The notes: generated from the sequence alone by a model not told the origin. Positions 7,580 through 20,499 are shown, counted from the stretch's first letter. The stretch is DNA of 64,000 nucleotides from Stenurella melanura (GCA_963583905.1 OY757310.1:104313927-104377926), one strand, 5' to 3'. Made by a program: numbers and translations.

Positions 7580-10090
7580 GAATAGTGAATTTTCATGTCA
7601 GCCCGTATAAGACGAAAACTGAACTTCGTCTATTCAGAATATGTTATTTACCAATTTTATAGGTCTCGACGAGTTGGTTTGAAATGATTCTATATGAATT
7701 TTTCATAAAATCAATCGTTATCCAGCAAAATGGACTAACATGTAAATTTTCATAGCAGAGCTCGTAGTGAATCAAAACCTAAACTTCGTCTGATCGCAAA
7801 AAGTTATATAGAAAAATTATCCGCCGTGATGAGGCGGTTCGAAATGGTTCTATAAGATATTGGCGTAAAATCAACCGTTACCGAGTAAAATGTGTGAATA
7901 GTGGATTTTCATGTCAGCCCGTATAAGACGAAAACTGAACTTCGTCTATTCAGAATATGTTATTTACCAATTTTATAGGTCTCGACGAGTTGGTTTGAAA
8001 TGATTCTATATGAATTTTTCATAAAATCAATCGTTATCCAGCAAAATGGACTAACATGTAAATTTTCATAGCAGAGCTCGTAATGAATCAAAACCTAAAC
8101 TTCGTCTGATCGGAAAAAGTTATATAGAAAAATTATCCGCCGTGATGAGGCGGTTCGAAATGGTTCTATAAGATATTGGCGTAAAATCAACCGTTGCCGA
8201 GTAAAATGGGTGAATAGTGAATTTTCATGTCAGCCCGTAATAAGAACTTCGTCTATTCAGAATATGTTATTTACCAATTTTATAGGTCTCGACGAGTTGG
8301 TTTGAAATGACTCTATATGAATTTTTCATAAAATCAATCGTTATCCAGCAAAATGGACTAACATGTAAATTTTCATAGGAGAGCTCGTAGTGAATCAAAA
8401 CCTAAACTTCGTCTGATCGGAAAAAGTTATATAGAAAAATTATCCGCCGTGATGAGGCGGTTCGAAATGGCTCTATAAGATATTGGCGTAAAATCAACCG
8501 TTGCCGAGTAAAATGGGTGAATAGTGGATTTTCATGTCAGCCCGTATAAGACGAAAACTGAACTTCGTCTATTCAGAATATGTTATTTACCAATTTTATA
8601 GGTCTCGACGAGTTGGTTTGAAATGACCCTGTATGAATTTTTCATAAAATCAATCGTTATCCAGCAAAATGGACTAACATGTAAATTTTCATAGGAGAGC
8701 TCGTAGTGAATCAAAACCTAAACTTCGTCTGATCGGAAAAAGTTATATAGAAAAATTATCCGCCGTGATGAGGCGGTTCGAAATGGCTCTATAAGATATT
8801 GGCGTAAAATCAACCGTTACCGAGTAAAATGGGTGAATAGTGGATTTTCATGTCAGCCCGTATAAGACGAAAACTGAACTTCGTCTATTCAGAATATGTT
8901 ATTTACCAATTTTATAGGTCTCGACGAGTTGGTTTGAAATGACCCTGTATGAATTTTTCATAAAATCAATCGTTATCCAGCAAAATGGACTAACATGTAA
9001 ATTTTCATAGGAGAGCTCGTAGTGAATCAAAACCTAAACTTCGTCTGATCGGAAAAAGTTATATAGAAAAATTATCCGCCGTGATGAGGCGGTTCGAAAT
9101 GGCTCTATAAGATATTGGCGTAAAATCAACCTTTACCGAGTAAAATGGGTGAATAGAGAATTTTCATGTCAGCCCGTAATAAGAACTTCGTCTATTCAGA
9201 AAATGTTATTTACCAATTTTATAGGTCTCGACGAGTTGGTTTGAAATGATTCTATATGAATTTTTCATAAAATCAATCGTTATCCAGCAAAATGGACTAA
9301 CATGTAAATTTTCATAGCAGAGCTCGTAGTGAATCAAAACCTAAACTTCGTCTGATCGGAAAAGGTTATATAGAAAAATTATCCGCCGTGATGAGGCGGT
9401 TCGAAATGGTTCTATAAGATATTGGCGTAAAATCAACCGTTACCGAGTAAAATGTGTGAATAGTGGATTTTCATGTCAGCCCGTATAAGACGAAAACTGA
9501 ACTTCGTCTATTCAGAATATGTTATTTACCAATTTTATAGGTCTCGACGAGTTGGTTTGAAATGATTCTATATGAATTTTTCATAAAATCAATCGTTATC
9601 CAGCAAAATGGACTAACATGTAAATTTTCATAGCAGAGCTCGTAATGAATCAAAACCTAAACTTCGTCTGATCGGAAAAAGTTAATAGAAAAATTATCCG
9701 CCGTGATGAGGCGGTTCGAAATGGTTCTATAAGATATTGGCGTAAAATCAACCGTTGTCGAGTAAAATGGGTGAATAGTGAATTTTCATGTCAGCCCGTA
9801 ATAAGAACTTCGTCTATTCAGAATATGTTATTTACCAATTTTATAGGTCTCGACGAGTTGGTTTGAAATGATTCTATATGAATTTTTCATAAAATCAATC
9901 GTTATCCAGCAAAATGGACTAACATGTAAATTTTCATAGGAGAGCTCGTAGTGAATCAAAACCTAAACTTCGTCTGATCGGAAAAAGTTATATAGAAAAA
10001 TTATCCGCCGTGATGAGGCGGTTCGAAATGGCTCTATAAGATATTGGCGTAAAATCAACCGTTACCGAGTAAAATGGGTGAATAGTGGAT
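7580..10090 (+). repeat. Divergent subfamily cluster with an internal 1.56-kb duplication
   Basis: Monomers here mix GTGAATTTTC, GATTCTATAT, GTTGCCGAG, ATGTGTGAAT and the 10-bp junction deletion, and carry more private indels than elsewhere (for example GTTAATAG near 9684). The ordered markers at about 7.7-8.3 kb recur at about 9.25-9.85 kb, roughly 1,561 bp downstream, a five-monomer duplication. The monomer near 9.1-9.2 kb (CAACCTTTACC, GAATAGAGAATTTT, deletion, AGAAAATG) is the same type found once per copy in the HOR at 40-60 kb, so this cluster is related to that HOR. Confidence 0.7.
8233..8250. repeat. 10-bp junction deletion variant
   Basis: The junction reads CCCGTAATAAGAACTTCG, lacking 10 bp compared with CCCG..ATAAG(ACGAAAACTG)AACTTCG. 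The deletion removes the CGAA block of the box-like site and most of the left arm and loop of the 7-bp hairpin. A two-base GA repeat flanks the lost segment, which fits slippage at microhomology. I count 15 copies, near 8237, 9176, 9797, 11043, 12932, 29362, 35042, 37247, 40080, 41336, 46070, 49856, 53640, 56160 and 57416. These units are about 306-307 bp long. Many are linked to GTGAATTTTC and to GACTCTATAT or GATTCTATAT in the same or the next unit. Confidence 0.85.
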
Positions 10091-10490
10091 TTTCATGTCA
10101 GCCCGCAATAAGACGAAAACTGAACTTCGTCTATTCAGAATATGTTATTTACCAATTTTATAGGTCTCGACGAGTTGGTTTGAAATGACTCTATATGAAT
10201 TTTTCATAAAATCAATCGTTATCCAGCAAAATGGACTAACGTAAATTTTCATAGGAGAGCTCGTAGTGAATCAAAAGCTAAACTTCGTCTGATCGGAAAA
10301 AGTTATATAGAAAAATTATCCGCCGTGATGAGGTGGTTCGAAATGGTTCTATAAGATATTGGCGTAAAATCAACCGTTACCGAGTAAAATGGGTGAATAG
10401 TGGATTTTCATGTCAGCCCGTATAAGACGAAAACTGAACTTCGTCTATTCAGAATATGTTATTTTATAAGTCTCGACGAGTTGGTTTGAA

Positions 10491-13400
10491 ATGACCCTGA
10501 ATGAATTTTTCATAAAATCAATCGTTATCCAGCAAAATGGACTAACATGTAAATTTTCATAGGAGAGCTCGTAGTGAATCAAAACCTAAACTTCGTCTGA
10601 TCGGAAAAAGTTATATAGAAAAATTATCCGCCGTGATGAGGCGGTTCGAAATGGCTCTATAAGATATTGGCGTAAAATCAACCGTTACCGAGTAAAATGG
10701 GTGAATATTGGATTTTCATGTCAGCCCGCAATAAGACGAAAACTGAACTTCGTCTATTCAGAATATGTTATTTACCAATTTTATAGGTCTCGACGAGTTG
10801 GTTTGAAATGACTCTATATGAATTTTTCATAAAATCAAACGTTATCCAGCAAAATGGACTAACATGTAAATTTTCATAGGAGAGCTCGTAGTGAATCAAA
10901 ACCTAAACTTCGTCTGATCGGAAAAAGTTATATAGAAAAATTATCCGCCGTGATGAGGCGGTTCGAAATGGTTCTATAAGATATTGGCGTAAAATCAACC
11001 GTTACCGAGTAAAATGGGTGAATAGTGGATTTTCATGTCAGCCCGTAATAAGAACTTCGTCTATTCAGAAAATGTTATTTACCAATTTTATAGGTCTCGA
11101 CGAGTTGGTTTGAAATGATCCTGTATGAATTTTTCATAAAATCAATCGTTATCCAGCAAAATGGACTAACATGTAAATTTTCATAGGAGAGCTCGTAATG
11201 AATCAAAACCTAAACTTTGTCTGATCGGAAAAAGTTATATAGAAAAATTATCCGCCGTGATGAGGCGGTTCGAAATGGCTCTATAAGATATTGGCGTAAA
11301 ATCAACCGTTACCGAGTAAAATGGGTGAATAGTGGATTTTCATGTCAGCCCGTATAAGACGAAAACTGAACTTCGTCTATTCAGAATATGTTATTTACCA
11401 ATTTTATAGGTCTCGACGAGTTGGTTTGAAATGACTCTGTATGAATTTTTCATAAAATCAATCGTTATCCAGCAAAATGGACTAACATGTAAATTTTCAT
11501 AGGAGAGCTCGTAGTGAATCAAAACCTAAACTTCGTCTGATCGGAAAAAGTTATATAGAAAAATTATCCGCCGTGATGAGACGGTTCGAAATGGTTCTAT
11601 AAGATATTGGCGTAAAATCAACCGTTACCGAGTAAAATGGGTGAATAGTGGATTTTCATGTCAGCCCGCAATAAGACGAAAACTGAACTTCGTCTATTCA
11701 GAATATGTTATTTACCAATTTTATAGGTCTCGACGAGTTGGTTTGAAATGACTCTGTATGAATTTTTCATAAAATCAATCGTTATCCAGCAAAATGGACT
11801 AACATGTAAATTTTCATAGGAGAGCTCGTAGTGAATCAAAACCTAAACTTCGTCTGATCGGAAAAAGTTATATAGAAAAATTATCCGCCGTGATGAGGCG
11901 GTTCGAAATGGCTCTATAAGATATTGGCGTAAAATCAACCGTTACCGAGTAAAATGGGTGAATAGTGGATTTTCATGTCAGCCCGTATAAGACGAAAAGT
12001 GAACTTCGTCTATTCAGAATATGTTATTTACCAATTTTATAGGTCTCGACGAGTTGGTTTGAAATGACCCTGTATGAATTTTTCATAAAATCAATCGTTA
12101 TCCAGCAAAATGGACTAACATGTAAATTTTCATAGGAGAGCTCGTAGTGAATCAAAACCTAAACTTCGTCTGATCGGAAAAAGTTATATAGAAAAATTAT
12201 CCGCCGTGATGAGGCGGTTCGAAATGGCTCTATAAGATATTGGCGTAAAATCAACCGTTACCGAGTAAAATGGGTGAATAGTGGATTTTCATGTCAGCCC
12301 GTAGAAGACGAAAACTGAACTTCGTCTATTCAGAATATGTTATTTACCAATTTTATAGGTCTCGACGAGTTGGTTTGAAATGACCCTGAATGAATTTTTC
12401 ATAAAATCAATCGTTATCCAGCAAAATGGACTAACATGTAAATTTTCATAGGAGAGCTCGTAGTGAATCAAAACCTAAACTTCGTCTGATCGGAAAAAGT
12501 TATATAGAAAAATTATCCGCCGTGATGAGGCGGTTCGAAATGGCTCTATAAGATATTGGCGTAAAATCAACCGTTACCGAGTAAAATGGGTGAATATTGG
12601 ATTTTCATGTCAGCCCGCAATAAGACGAAAACTGAACTTCGTCTATTCAGAATATGTTATTTACCAATTTTATAGGTCTCGACGAGTTGGTTTGAAATGA
12701 CTCTATATGAATTTTTCATAAAATCAAACGTTATCCAGCAAAATGGACTAACATGTAAATTTTCATAGGAGAGCTCGTAGTGAATCAAAACCTAAACTTC
12801 GTCTGATCGGAAAAAGTTATATAGAAAAATTATCCGCCGTGATGAGGCGGTTCGAAATGGTTCTATAAGATATTGGCGTAAAATCAACCGTTACCGAGTA
12901 AAATGGGTGAATAGTGGATTTTCATGTCAGCCCGTAATAAGAACTTCGTCTATTCAGAAAATGTTATTTACCAATTTTATAGGTCTCGACGAGTTGGTTT
13001 GAAATGACCCTGTATGAATTTTTCATAAAATCAATCGTTATCCAGCAAAATGGACTAACATGTAAATTTTCATAGGAGAGCTCGTAATGAATCAAAACCT
13101 AAACTTTGTCTGATCGGAAAAAGTTATATAGAAAAATTATCCGCCGTGATGAGGCGGTTCGAAATGGCTCTATAAGATATTGGCGTAAAATCAACCGTTA
13201 CCGAGTAAAATGGGTGAATAGTGGATTTTCATGTCAGCCCGTATAAGACGAAAACTGAACTTCGTCTATTCAGAATATGTTATTTACCAATTTTATAGGT
13301 CTCGACGAGTTGGTTTGAAATGACTCTGTATGAATTTTTCATAAAATCAATCGTTATCCAGCAAAATGGACTAACATGTAAATTTTCATAGGAGAGCTCG

Positions 13401-14268
13401 TAGTGAATCAAAACCTAAACTTCGTCTGATCGGAAAAAGTTATATAGAAAAATTATCCGCCGTGATGAGACGGTTCGAAATGGTTCTATAAGATATTGGC
13501 GTAAAATCAACCGTTACCGAGTAAAATGGGTGAATAGTGGATTTTCATGTCAGCCCGCAATAAGACGAAAACTGAACTTCGTCTATTCAGAATATGTTAT
13601 TTACCAATTTTATAGGTCTCGACGAGTTGGTTTGAAATGACTCTGTATGAATTTTTCATAAAATCAATCGTTATCCAGCAAAATGGACTAACATGTAAAT
13701 TTTCATAGGAGAGCTCGTAGTGAATCAAAACCTAAACTTCGTCTGATCGGAAAAAGTTATATAGAAAAATTATCCGCCGTGATGAGGCGGTTCGAAATGG
13801 CTCTATAAGATATTGGCGTAAAATCAATCGTTACCGAGTAAAATGGGTGAATAGTGGATTTTCATGTCAGCCCGTATAAGACGAAAAGTGAACTTCGTCT
13901 ATTCAGAATATGTTATTTACCAATTTTATAGGTCTCGACGAGTTGGTTTGAAATGACCCTCTATGAATTTTTCATAAAATCAATCGTTATCCAGCAAAAT
14001 GGACTAACATGTAAATTTTCATAGGAGAGCTCGTAGTGAATCAAAACCTAAACTTCGTCTGATCGGAAAAAGTTATATAGAAAAATTATCCGCCGTGATG
14101 AGGCGGTTCGAAATGGCTCTATAAGATATTGGCGTAAAATCAACCGTTACCGAGTAAAATGGGTGAATAGTGGATTTTCATGTCAGCCCGTAGAAGACGA
14201 AAACTGAACTTCGTCTATTCAGAATATGTTATTTACCAATTTTATAGGTCTCGACGAGTTGGTTTGAA
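10491..14268 (+). repeat. 6-monomer tandem duplication, period 1,889 bp
   Basis: Copy 1 is about 10491-12379 and copy 2 about 12380-14268. Seven markers are each displaced by 1,889 bp: GACCCTGAATG (10491/12380), GTGAATATTGG (10701/12590), ATCAAACGTT (10831/12720), GAGACGGTTCG (11581/13470), ACGAAAAGTG (11991/13880) and CGTAGAAGACG (12301/14190), plus the 10-bp deletion unit (11043/12932). Spotted differences include GATCCTG against GACCCTG near 11119/13008, and CAACCG against CAATCG in copy 2 near 13827. An 8-bp loss (GTTATTTTATAAG) just before copy 1 near 10460 has no counterpart. Confidence 0.88.
12297..12313 (-). promoter_or_regulatory. Box-like site with central-base substitution (TAGAAG)
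   Basis: The plus strand reads G-CCCG-TA-G-AAGA-CGAA-A. Spacing is right but the fixed T (A on the box strand) is G. Six copies were seen, near 12300, 14190, 42908, 47642, 51427 and 58987. The last four occupy the same slot of the 15/12-monomer HOR, just before the GACTATATATG monomer, and the first two the same slot of the 1,889-bp duplication. They therefore mark one inherited lineage shared by two distant parts of the array. Confidence 0.8.
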
Positions 14269-15609
14269 ATGACTCTATATGAATTTTACATAAAATCAAT
14301 CGTTATCCAGCAAAATGGACTAACATGTAAATATTCATAGCAGAGGTCGTGGTGAATCAAAACCTAAACTTCGTCTGATCGGAAAAAGTTATATAGAAAA
14401 ATTATCCGCCGTGATGAGGCGGTTCGAAATGGCTCTATAAGATATTGGCGTAAAATCAACCGTTACCGAGTAAAATGGGTGAATAGTGGATTTTCATGTC
14501 AGCCCGCAATAAGACGAAAACTGAACTTCGTCTATTCAGAATATGTTATTTACCAATTTTATAGGTCTCGACGAGTTGGTTTGAAATGACCCTGTATGAA
14601 TTTTTCATAAAATCAATCGTTATCCAGCAAAATGGACTAACATGTAAATTTTCATAGGAGAGCTCGTAGTGAATCAAAACCTAAACTTCGTCTGATCGGA
14701 AAAAGTTATATAGAAAAATTATCCGCCGTGATGAGGCGGTTCGAAATGGCTCTATAAGATATTGTCGTAAAATCAACCGTTACCGAGTAAAATGGGTGAA
14801 TAGTGGATTTTCATGTCAGCCCGCAATAAGACGAAAACTGAACTTCGTCTATTCAGAATATGTTATTTACCAATTTTATAGGTCTCGACGAGTTGGTTTG
14901 AAATGACCCTGTATGAATTTTTCATAAAATCAATCGTTATCCAGCAAAATGGACTAACATGTAAATTTTCATAGGAGAGCTCGTAGTGAATCAAAACCTA
15001 AACTTCGTCTGATCGGAAAAAGTTATATAGAAAAATTATCCGCCGTGATGAGGCAGTTCGAAATGGCTCTATAAGATATTGGCGTAAAATCAACCGTTAC
15101 CGAGTAAAATGGGTGAATAGTGGATTTTCATGTCAGCCCGTATAAGACGAAAACTGAACTTCCTCTATTCAGAATATGTTATTTACCAATTTTATAGGTC
15201 TCGACGAGTTGGTTTGAAATGACCCTGTATGAATTTTTCATAAAATCAATCGTTATCCAGCAAAATGGACTAACATGTAAATTTTCATAAGAGAGCTCGT
15301 AGTGAATCAAAACCTAAACTTCGTCTGATCGGAAAAAGTTATATAGAAAAATTATCCGCCGTGATGAGGCGGTTCGAAATGGCTTTATAAGATATTGGCG
15401 TAAAATCAACCGTTACCGAGTAAAATGGGTGAATAGTGGATTTTCATGTCAGCCCGTATAAGACGAAAACTGAACTTCGTCTATTCAGAATATGTTATTT
15501 ACCAATTTTATAGGTCTCGACGAGTTGGTTTGAAATGACCCTGTATGAATTTTTCATAAAATCAATCGTTATCCAGCAAAATGGACTAACATGTAAATTT
15601 TCATAGGAG

Positions 15610-17100
15610 AGGTCGTGGTGAATCAAAACCTAAACTTCGTCTGATCGGAAAAAGTTATATAGAAAAATTATCCGCCGTGATGAGGCGGTTCGAAATGGTT
15701 CTATAAGATATTGGCGTAAAATCAACCGTTACCGAGTAAAATGGGTGAATAGTGGATTTTCATGTCAGCCCGCAATAAGACGAAAACTGAACTTCGTCTA
15801 TTCAGAATATGTTATTTACCAATTTTATAGGTCTCGACGAGTTGGTTTGAAATGACCCTTAATGAATTTTTCATAAAATCAATCGTTATCCAGCAAAATG
15901 GACTAACATGTAAATTTTCATAGGAGAGCTCGTAGTGAATCAAAACCTAACTTCGTCTGATCGGAAAAAGTTATATAGAAAAATTATCCGCCGTGATGAG
16001 GCGGTTCGAAATGGCTCTATAAGATATTGGCGTAAAATCAACCGTTACCGAGTAAAATGGGTGAATAGTGGATTTTCATGTCAGCCCGCAATAAGACGAA
16101 AACTGAACTTCGTCTATTCAGAATATGTTATTTACCAATTTTATAGGTCTCGACGAGTTGGTTTGAAATGACCCTGTATGAATTTTTCATAAAATCAATC
16201 GTTATCCAGCAAAATGGACTAACATGTAAATTTTCATAGCAGAGCTCGTAATGAATCAAAACCTAAACTTCGTCTGATCGGAAAAAGTTATATAGAAAAA
16301 TTATCCGCCGTGATGAGGCGGTTCGAAATGGCTCTATAAGATATTGGCGTAAAATCAACCGTTACCGAGTAAAATGGGTGAATAGTGGATTTTCATGTCA
16401 GCCCGTATAAGACGAAAACTGAACTTCGTCTATTCAGAATATGTTATTTACCAATTTTATAGGTCTCGACGAGTTGGTTTGAAATGACTCTGTATGAATT
16501 TTTCATAAAATCAATCGTTATCCAGCAAAATGGACTAACATGTAAATTTTCATAGGAGAGCTCGTAGTGAATCAAAACCTAAACTTCGTCTGATCGGAAA
16601 AAGTTATATAGAAAAATTATCCGCCGTGATGAGGCGGTTCGAAATGGTTCTATAAGATATTGGCGTAAAATCAACCGTTACCGAGTAAAATGGGTGAATA
16701 GTGGATTTTCATGTCAGCCCGCAATAAGACGAAAACTGAACTTCGTCTATTCAGAATATGTTATTTACCAATTTTATAGGTCTCGACGAGTTGGTTTGAA
16801 ATGACCCTGTATGAATTTTTCATAAAATCAATCGTTATCCAGCAAAATGGACTAACATGTAAATTTTCATAGCAGAGCTCGTAGTGAATCAAAACCTAAA
16901 CTTCGTCTGATCGGAAAAAGTTACATAGAAAAATTATCCGCCGTGATGAGGCGGTTCGAAATGGCTCTATAAGATATTGGCGTAAAATCAACCGTTACCG
17001 AGTAAAATGGGTGAATAGTGGATTTTCATGTCAGCCCGTATAAGACGAAAACTGAACTTCGTCTTTTCAGAATATGTTATTTACCAATTTTATAGGTCTC
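15610..17100 (+). repeat. Duplicated block, 2,531-bp displacement (copy at 18141-19631)
   Basis: This stretch of nearly five monomers reappears 2,531 bp downstream. Shared markers are the one-base deletion CAAAACCTAACTTCG (15941 region and 18472 region), GCTCGTAATG in the following unit, TTACATAG two units later, and the order of intact and shifted box sites. A few bases differ, for example GGCTCTAT against GGTTCTAT near 16015/18546. A further copy of the one-base-deletion unit lies near 20053. Boundaries are approximate because flanking monomers are also similar. Confidence 0.7.
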
Positions 17101-18139
17101 GACGAGTTGGTTTGAAATGACTCTATATGAATTTTTCATAAAATCAATCGTTATCCAGCAAAATGGACTAACATGTAAATTTTCATAGGAGAGCTCGTAG
17201 TGAATCAAAACCTAAACTTCGTCTGATCGGAAAAAGTTATATAGAAAAATTATCCGCCGTGATGAGGCGGTTCGAAATGGCTCTATAAGATATTGGCGTA
17301 AAATCAACCGTTACCGAGTAAAATGGGTGAATAGTGGATTTTCATGTCAGCCCGTATAAGACGAAAACTGAACTTCGTCTATTCAGAATATGTTATTTAC
17401 CAATTTTATAGGTCTCGACGAGTTGGTTTGAAATGACTCTATATGAATTTTTCATAAAATCAATCGTTATCCAGCAAAATGGACTAACATGTAAATTTTC
17501 ATAGGAGAGCTCGTAGTGAATCAAAACCTAAACTTCGTCTGATCGGAAAAAGTTATGTAGAAAAATTATCCGCCGTGATGAGGCGGTTCGAAATGGTTCT
17601 ATAAGATATTGGCGTAAAATCAACCGTTACCGAGTAAAATGGGTGAATAGTGGATTTTCATGTCAGCCCGCAATAAGACGAAAACTGAACTTCGTCTATT
17701 CAGAATATGTTATTTACCAATTTTATAGGTCTCGACGAGTTGGTTTGAAATGACCCTGTATGAATTTTTCATAAAATCAATCGTTATCCAGCAAAATGGA
17801 CTAACATGTAAATTTTCATAAGAGAGCTCGTAGTGAATCAAAACCTAAACTTCGTCTGATCGGAAAAAGTTATATAGAAAAATTATCCGCCGTGATGAGG
17901 CGGTTCGAAATGGCTCTATAAGATATTGGCGTAAAATCAACCGTTACCGAGTAAAATGGGTGAATAGTGGATTTTCATGTCAGCCCGTATAAGACGAAAA
18001 CTGAACTTCGTCTATTCAGAATATGTTATTTACCAATTTTATAGGTCTCGACGAGTTGGTTTGAAATGACTCTGTATGAATTTTTCATAAAATAAATCGT
18101 TATCCAGCAAAATGGACTAACATGTAAATTTTCATAGGA

Positions 18140-19960
18140 GAGGTCGTGGTGAATCAAAACCTAAACTTCGTCTGATCGGAAAAAGTTATATAGAAAAATT
18201 ATCCGCCGTGATGAGGCGGTTCGAAATGGTTCTATAAGATATTGGCGTAAAATCAACCGTTACCGAGTAAAATGGGTGAATAGTGGATTTTCATGTCAGC
18301 CCGCAATAAGACGAAAACTGAACTTCGTCTATTCAGAATATGTTATTTACCAATTTTATAGGTCTCGACGAGTTGGTTTGAAATGACCCTGTATGAATTT
18401 TTCATAAAATCAATCGTTATCCAGCAAAATGGACTAACATGTAAATTTTCATAGGAGAGCTCGTAGTGAATCAAAACCTAACTTCGTCTGATCGGAAAAA
18501 GTTATATAGAAAAATTATCCGCCGTGATGAGGCGGTTCGAAATGGTTCTATAAGATATTGGCGTAAAATCAACCGTTACCGAGTAAAATGGGTGAATAGT
18601 GGATTTTCATGTCAGCCCGCAATAAGACGAAAACTGAACTTCGTCTATTCAGAATATGTTATTTACCAATTTTATAGGTCTCGACGAGTTGGTTTGAAAT
18701 GACCCTGTATGAATTTTTCATAAAATCAATCGTTATCCAGCAAAATGGACTAACATGTAAATTTTCATAGCAGAGCTCGTAATGAATCAAAACCTAAACT
18801 TCGTCTGATCGGAAAAAGTTATATAGAAAAATTATCCGCCGTGATGAGGCGGTTCGAAATGGCTCTATAAGATATTGGCGTAAAATCAACCGTTACCGAG
18901 TAAAATGGGTGAATAGTGGATTTTCATGTCAGCCCGTATAAGACGAAAACTGAACTTCGTCTATTCAGAATATGTTATTTACCAATTTTATAGGTCTCGA
19001 CGAGTTGGTTTGAAATGACTCTGTATGAATTTTTCATAAAATCAATCGTTATCCAGCAAAATGGACTAACATGTAAATTTTCATAGGAGAGCTCGTAGTG
19101 AATCAAAACCTAAACTTCGTCTGATCGGAAAAAGTTATATAGAAAAATTATCCGCCGTGATGAGGCGGTTCGAAATGGTTCTATAAGATATTGGCGTAAA
19201 ATCAACCGTTACCGAGTAAAATGGGTGAATAGTGGATTTTCATGTCAGCCCGCAATAAGACGAAAACTGAACTTCGTCTATTCAGAATATGTTATTTACC
19301 AATTTTATAGGTCTCGACGAGTTGGTTTGAAATGACCCTGTATGAATTTTTCATAAAATCAATCGTTATCCAGCAAAATGGACTAACATGTAAATTTTCA
19401 TAGCAGAGCTCGTAGTGAATCAAAACCTAAACTTCGTCTGATCGGAAAAAGTTACATAGAAAAATTATCCGCCGTGATGAGGCGGTTCGAAATGGCTCTA
19501 TAAGATATTGGCGTAAAATCAACCGTTACCGAGTAAAATGGGTGAATAGTGGATTTTCATGTCAGCCCGTATAAGACGAAAACTGAACTTCGTCTATTCA
19601 GAATATGTTATTTACCAATTTTATAGGTCTCGACGAGTTGGTTTGAAATGACCCTGTATGAATTTTTCATAAAATCAATCGTTATCCAGCAAAATGGACT
19701 AACATGTAAATTTTCATAGGAGAGCTCGTAGTGAATCAAAACCTAAACTTCGTCTGATCGGAAAAAGTTATATAGAAAAATTATCCGCCGTGATGAGGCA
19801 GTTCGAAATGGCTCTATAAGATATTGGCGTAAAATCAACCGTTACCGAGTAAAATGGGTGAATAGTGGATTTTCATGTCAGCCCGTATAAGACGAAAACT
19901 GAACTTCGTCTATTCAGAATATGTTATTTACCAATTTTATAGGTCTCGACGAGTTGGTTT
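18140..19960 (+). repeat. Block repeated 41,000 bp away (at 59140-60960)
   Basis: Markers match at a displacement of 41,000 bp: CCTAACTTCG (18466 and 59466 frames), GCTCGTAATG, TTACATAG, and AGGCAG (19799/60799). Only two differences were noticed inside the block: GATGAGG against GATGGGG near 19480/60480 and GGCTCTAT against GGTTCTAT near 19497/60497. On the left the match fails at GGAGAGGTCG against GCAGAGGTCG, on the right at GACCCTG against GACTCTATAT. Edges are good to about 100 bp. Confidence 0.75.
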
Positions 19961-20499
19961 GAAATGACCCTGTATGAATTTTTCATAAAATCAATCGTTA
20001 TCCAGCAAAATGGACTAACATGTAAATTTTCATAGGAGAGCTCGTAGTGAATCAAAACCTAACTTCGTCTGATCGGAAAAAGTTATATAGAAAAATTATC
20101 CGCCGTGATGAGGCGGTTCGAAATGGTTCTATAAGATATTGGCGTAAAATCAACCGTTACCGAGTAAAATGGGTGAATAGTGGATTTTCATGTCAGCCCG
20201 CAATAAGTCGAAAACTGAACTTCGTCTATTCAGAATATGTTATTTACCAATTTTATAGGTCTCGACGAGTTGGTTTGAAATGACCCTGTATGAATTTTTC
20301 ATAAAATCAATCGTTATCCAGCAAAATGGACTAACATGTAAATTTTCATAGCAGAGCTCGTAATGAATCAAAACCTAAACTTCGTCTGATCGGAAAAAGT
20401 TATATAGAAAAATTATCCGCCGTGATGAGGCGGTTCGAAATGGCTCTATAAGATATTGGCGTAAAATCAACCGTTACCGAGTAAAATGGGTGAATAGTG

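Noticed and set aside
15935..16171. 78-residue basic reading frame, repeated at 18466, 20047, 44336, 48121, 52855 and 59466
   Set aside because: It needs a GTG start, has no internal ATG, exists only where one base of the satellite is lost, and is closed in nearly all of the other roughly 195 monomers. No domain is recognisable. Treated as a by-product of the repeat.
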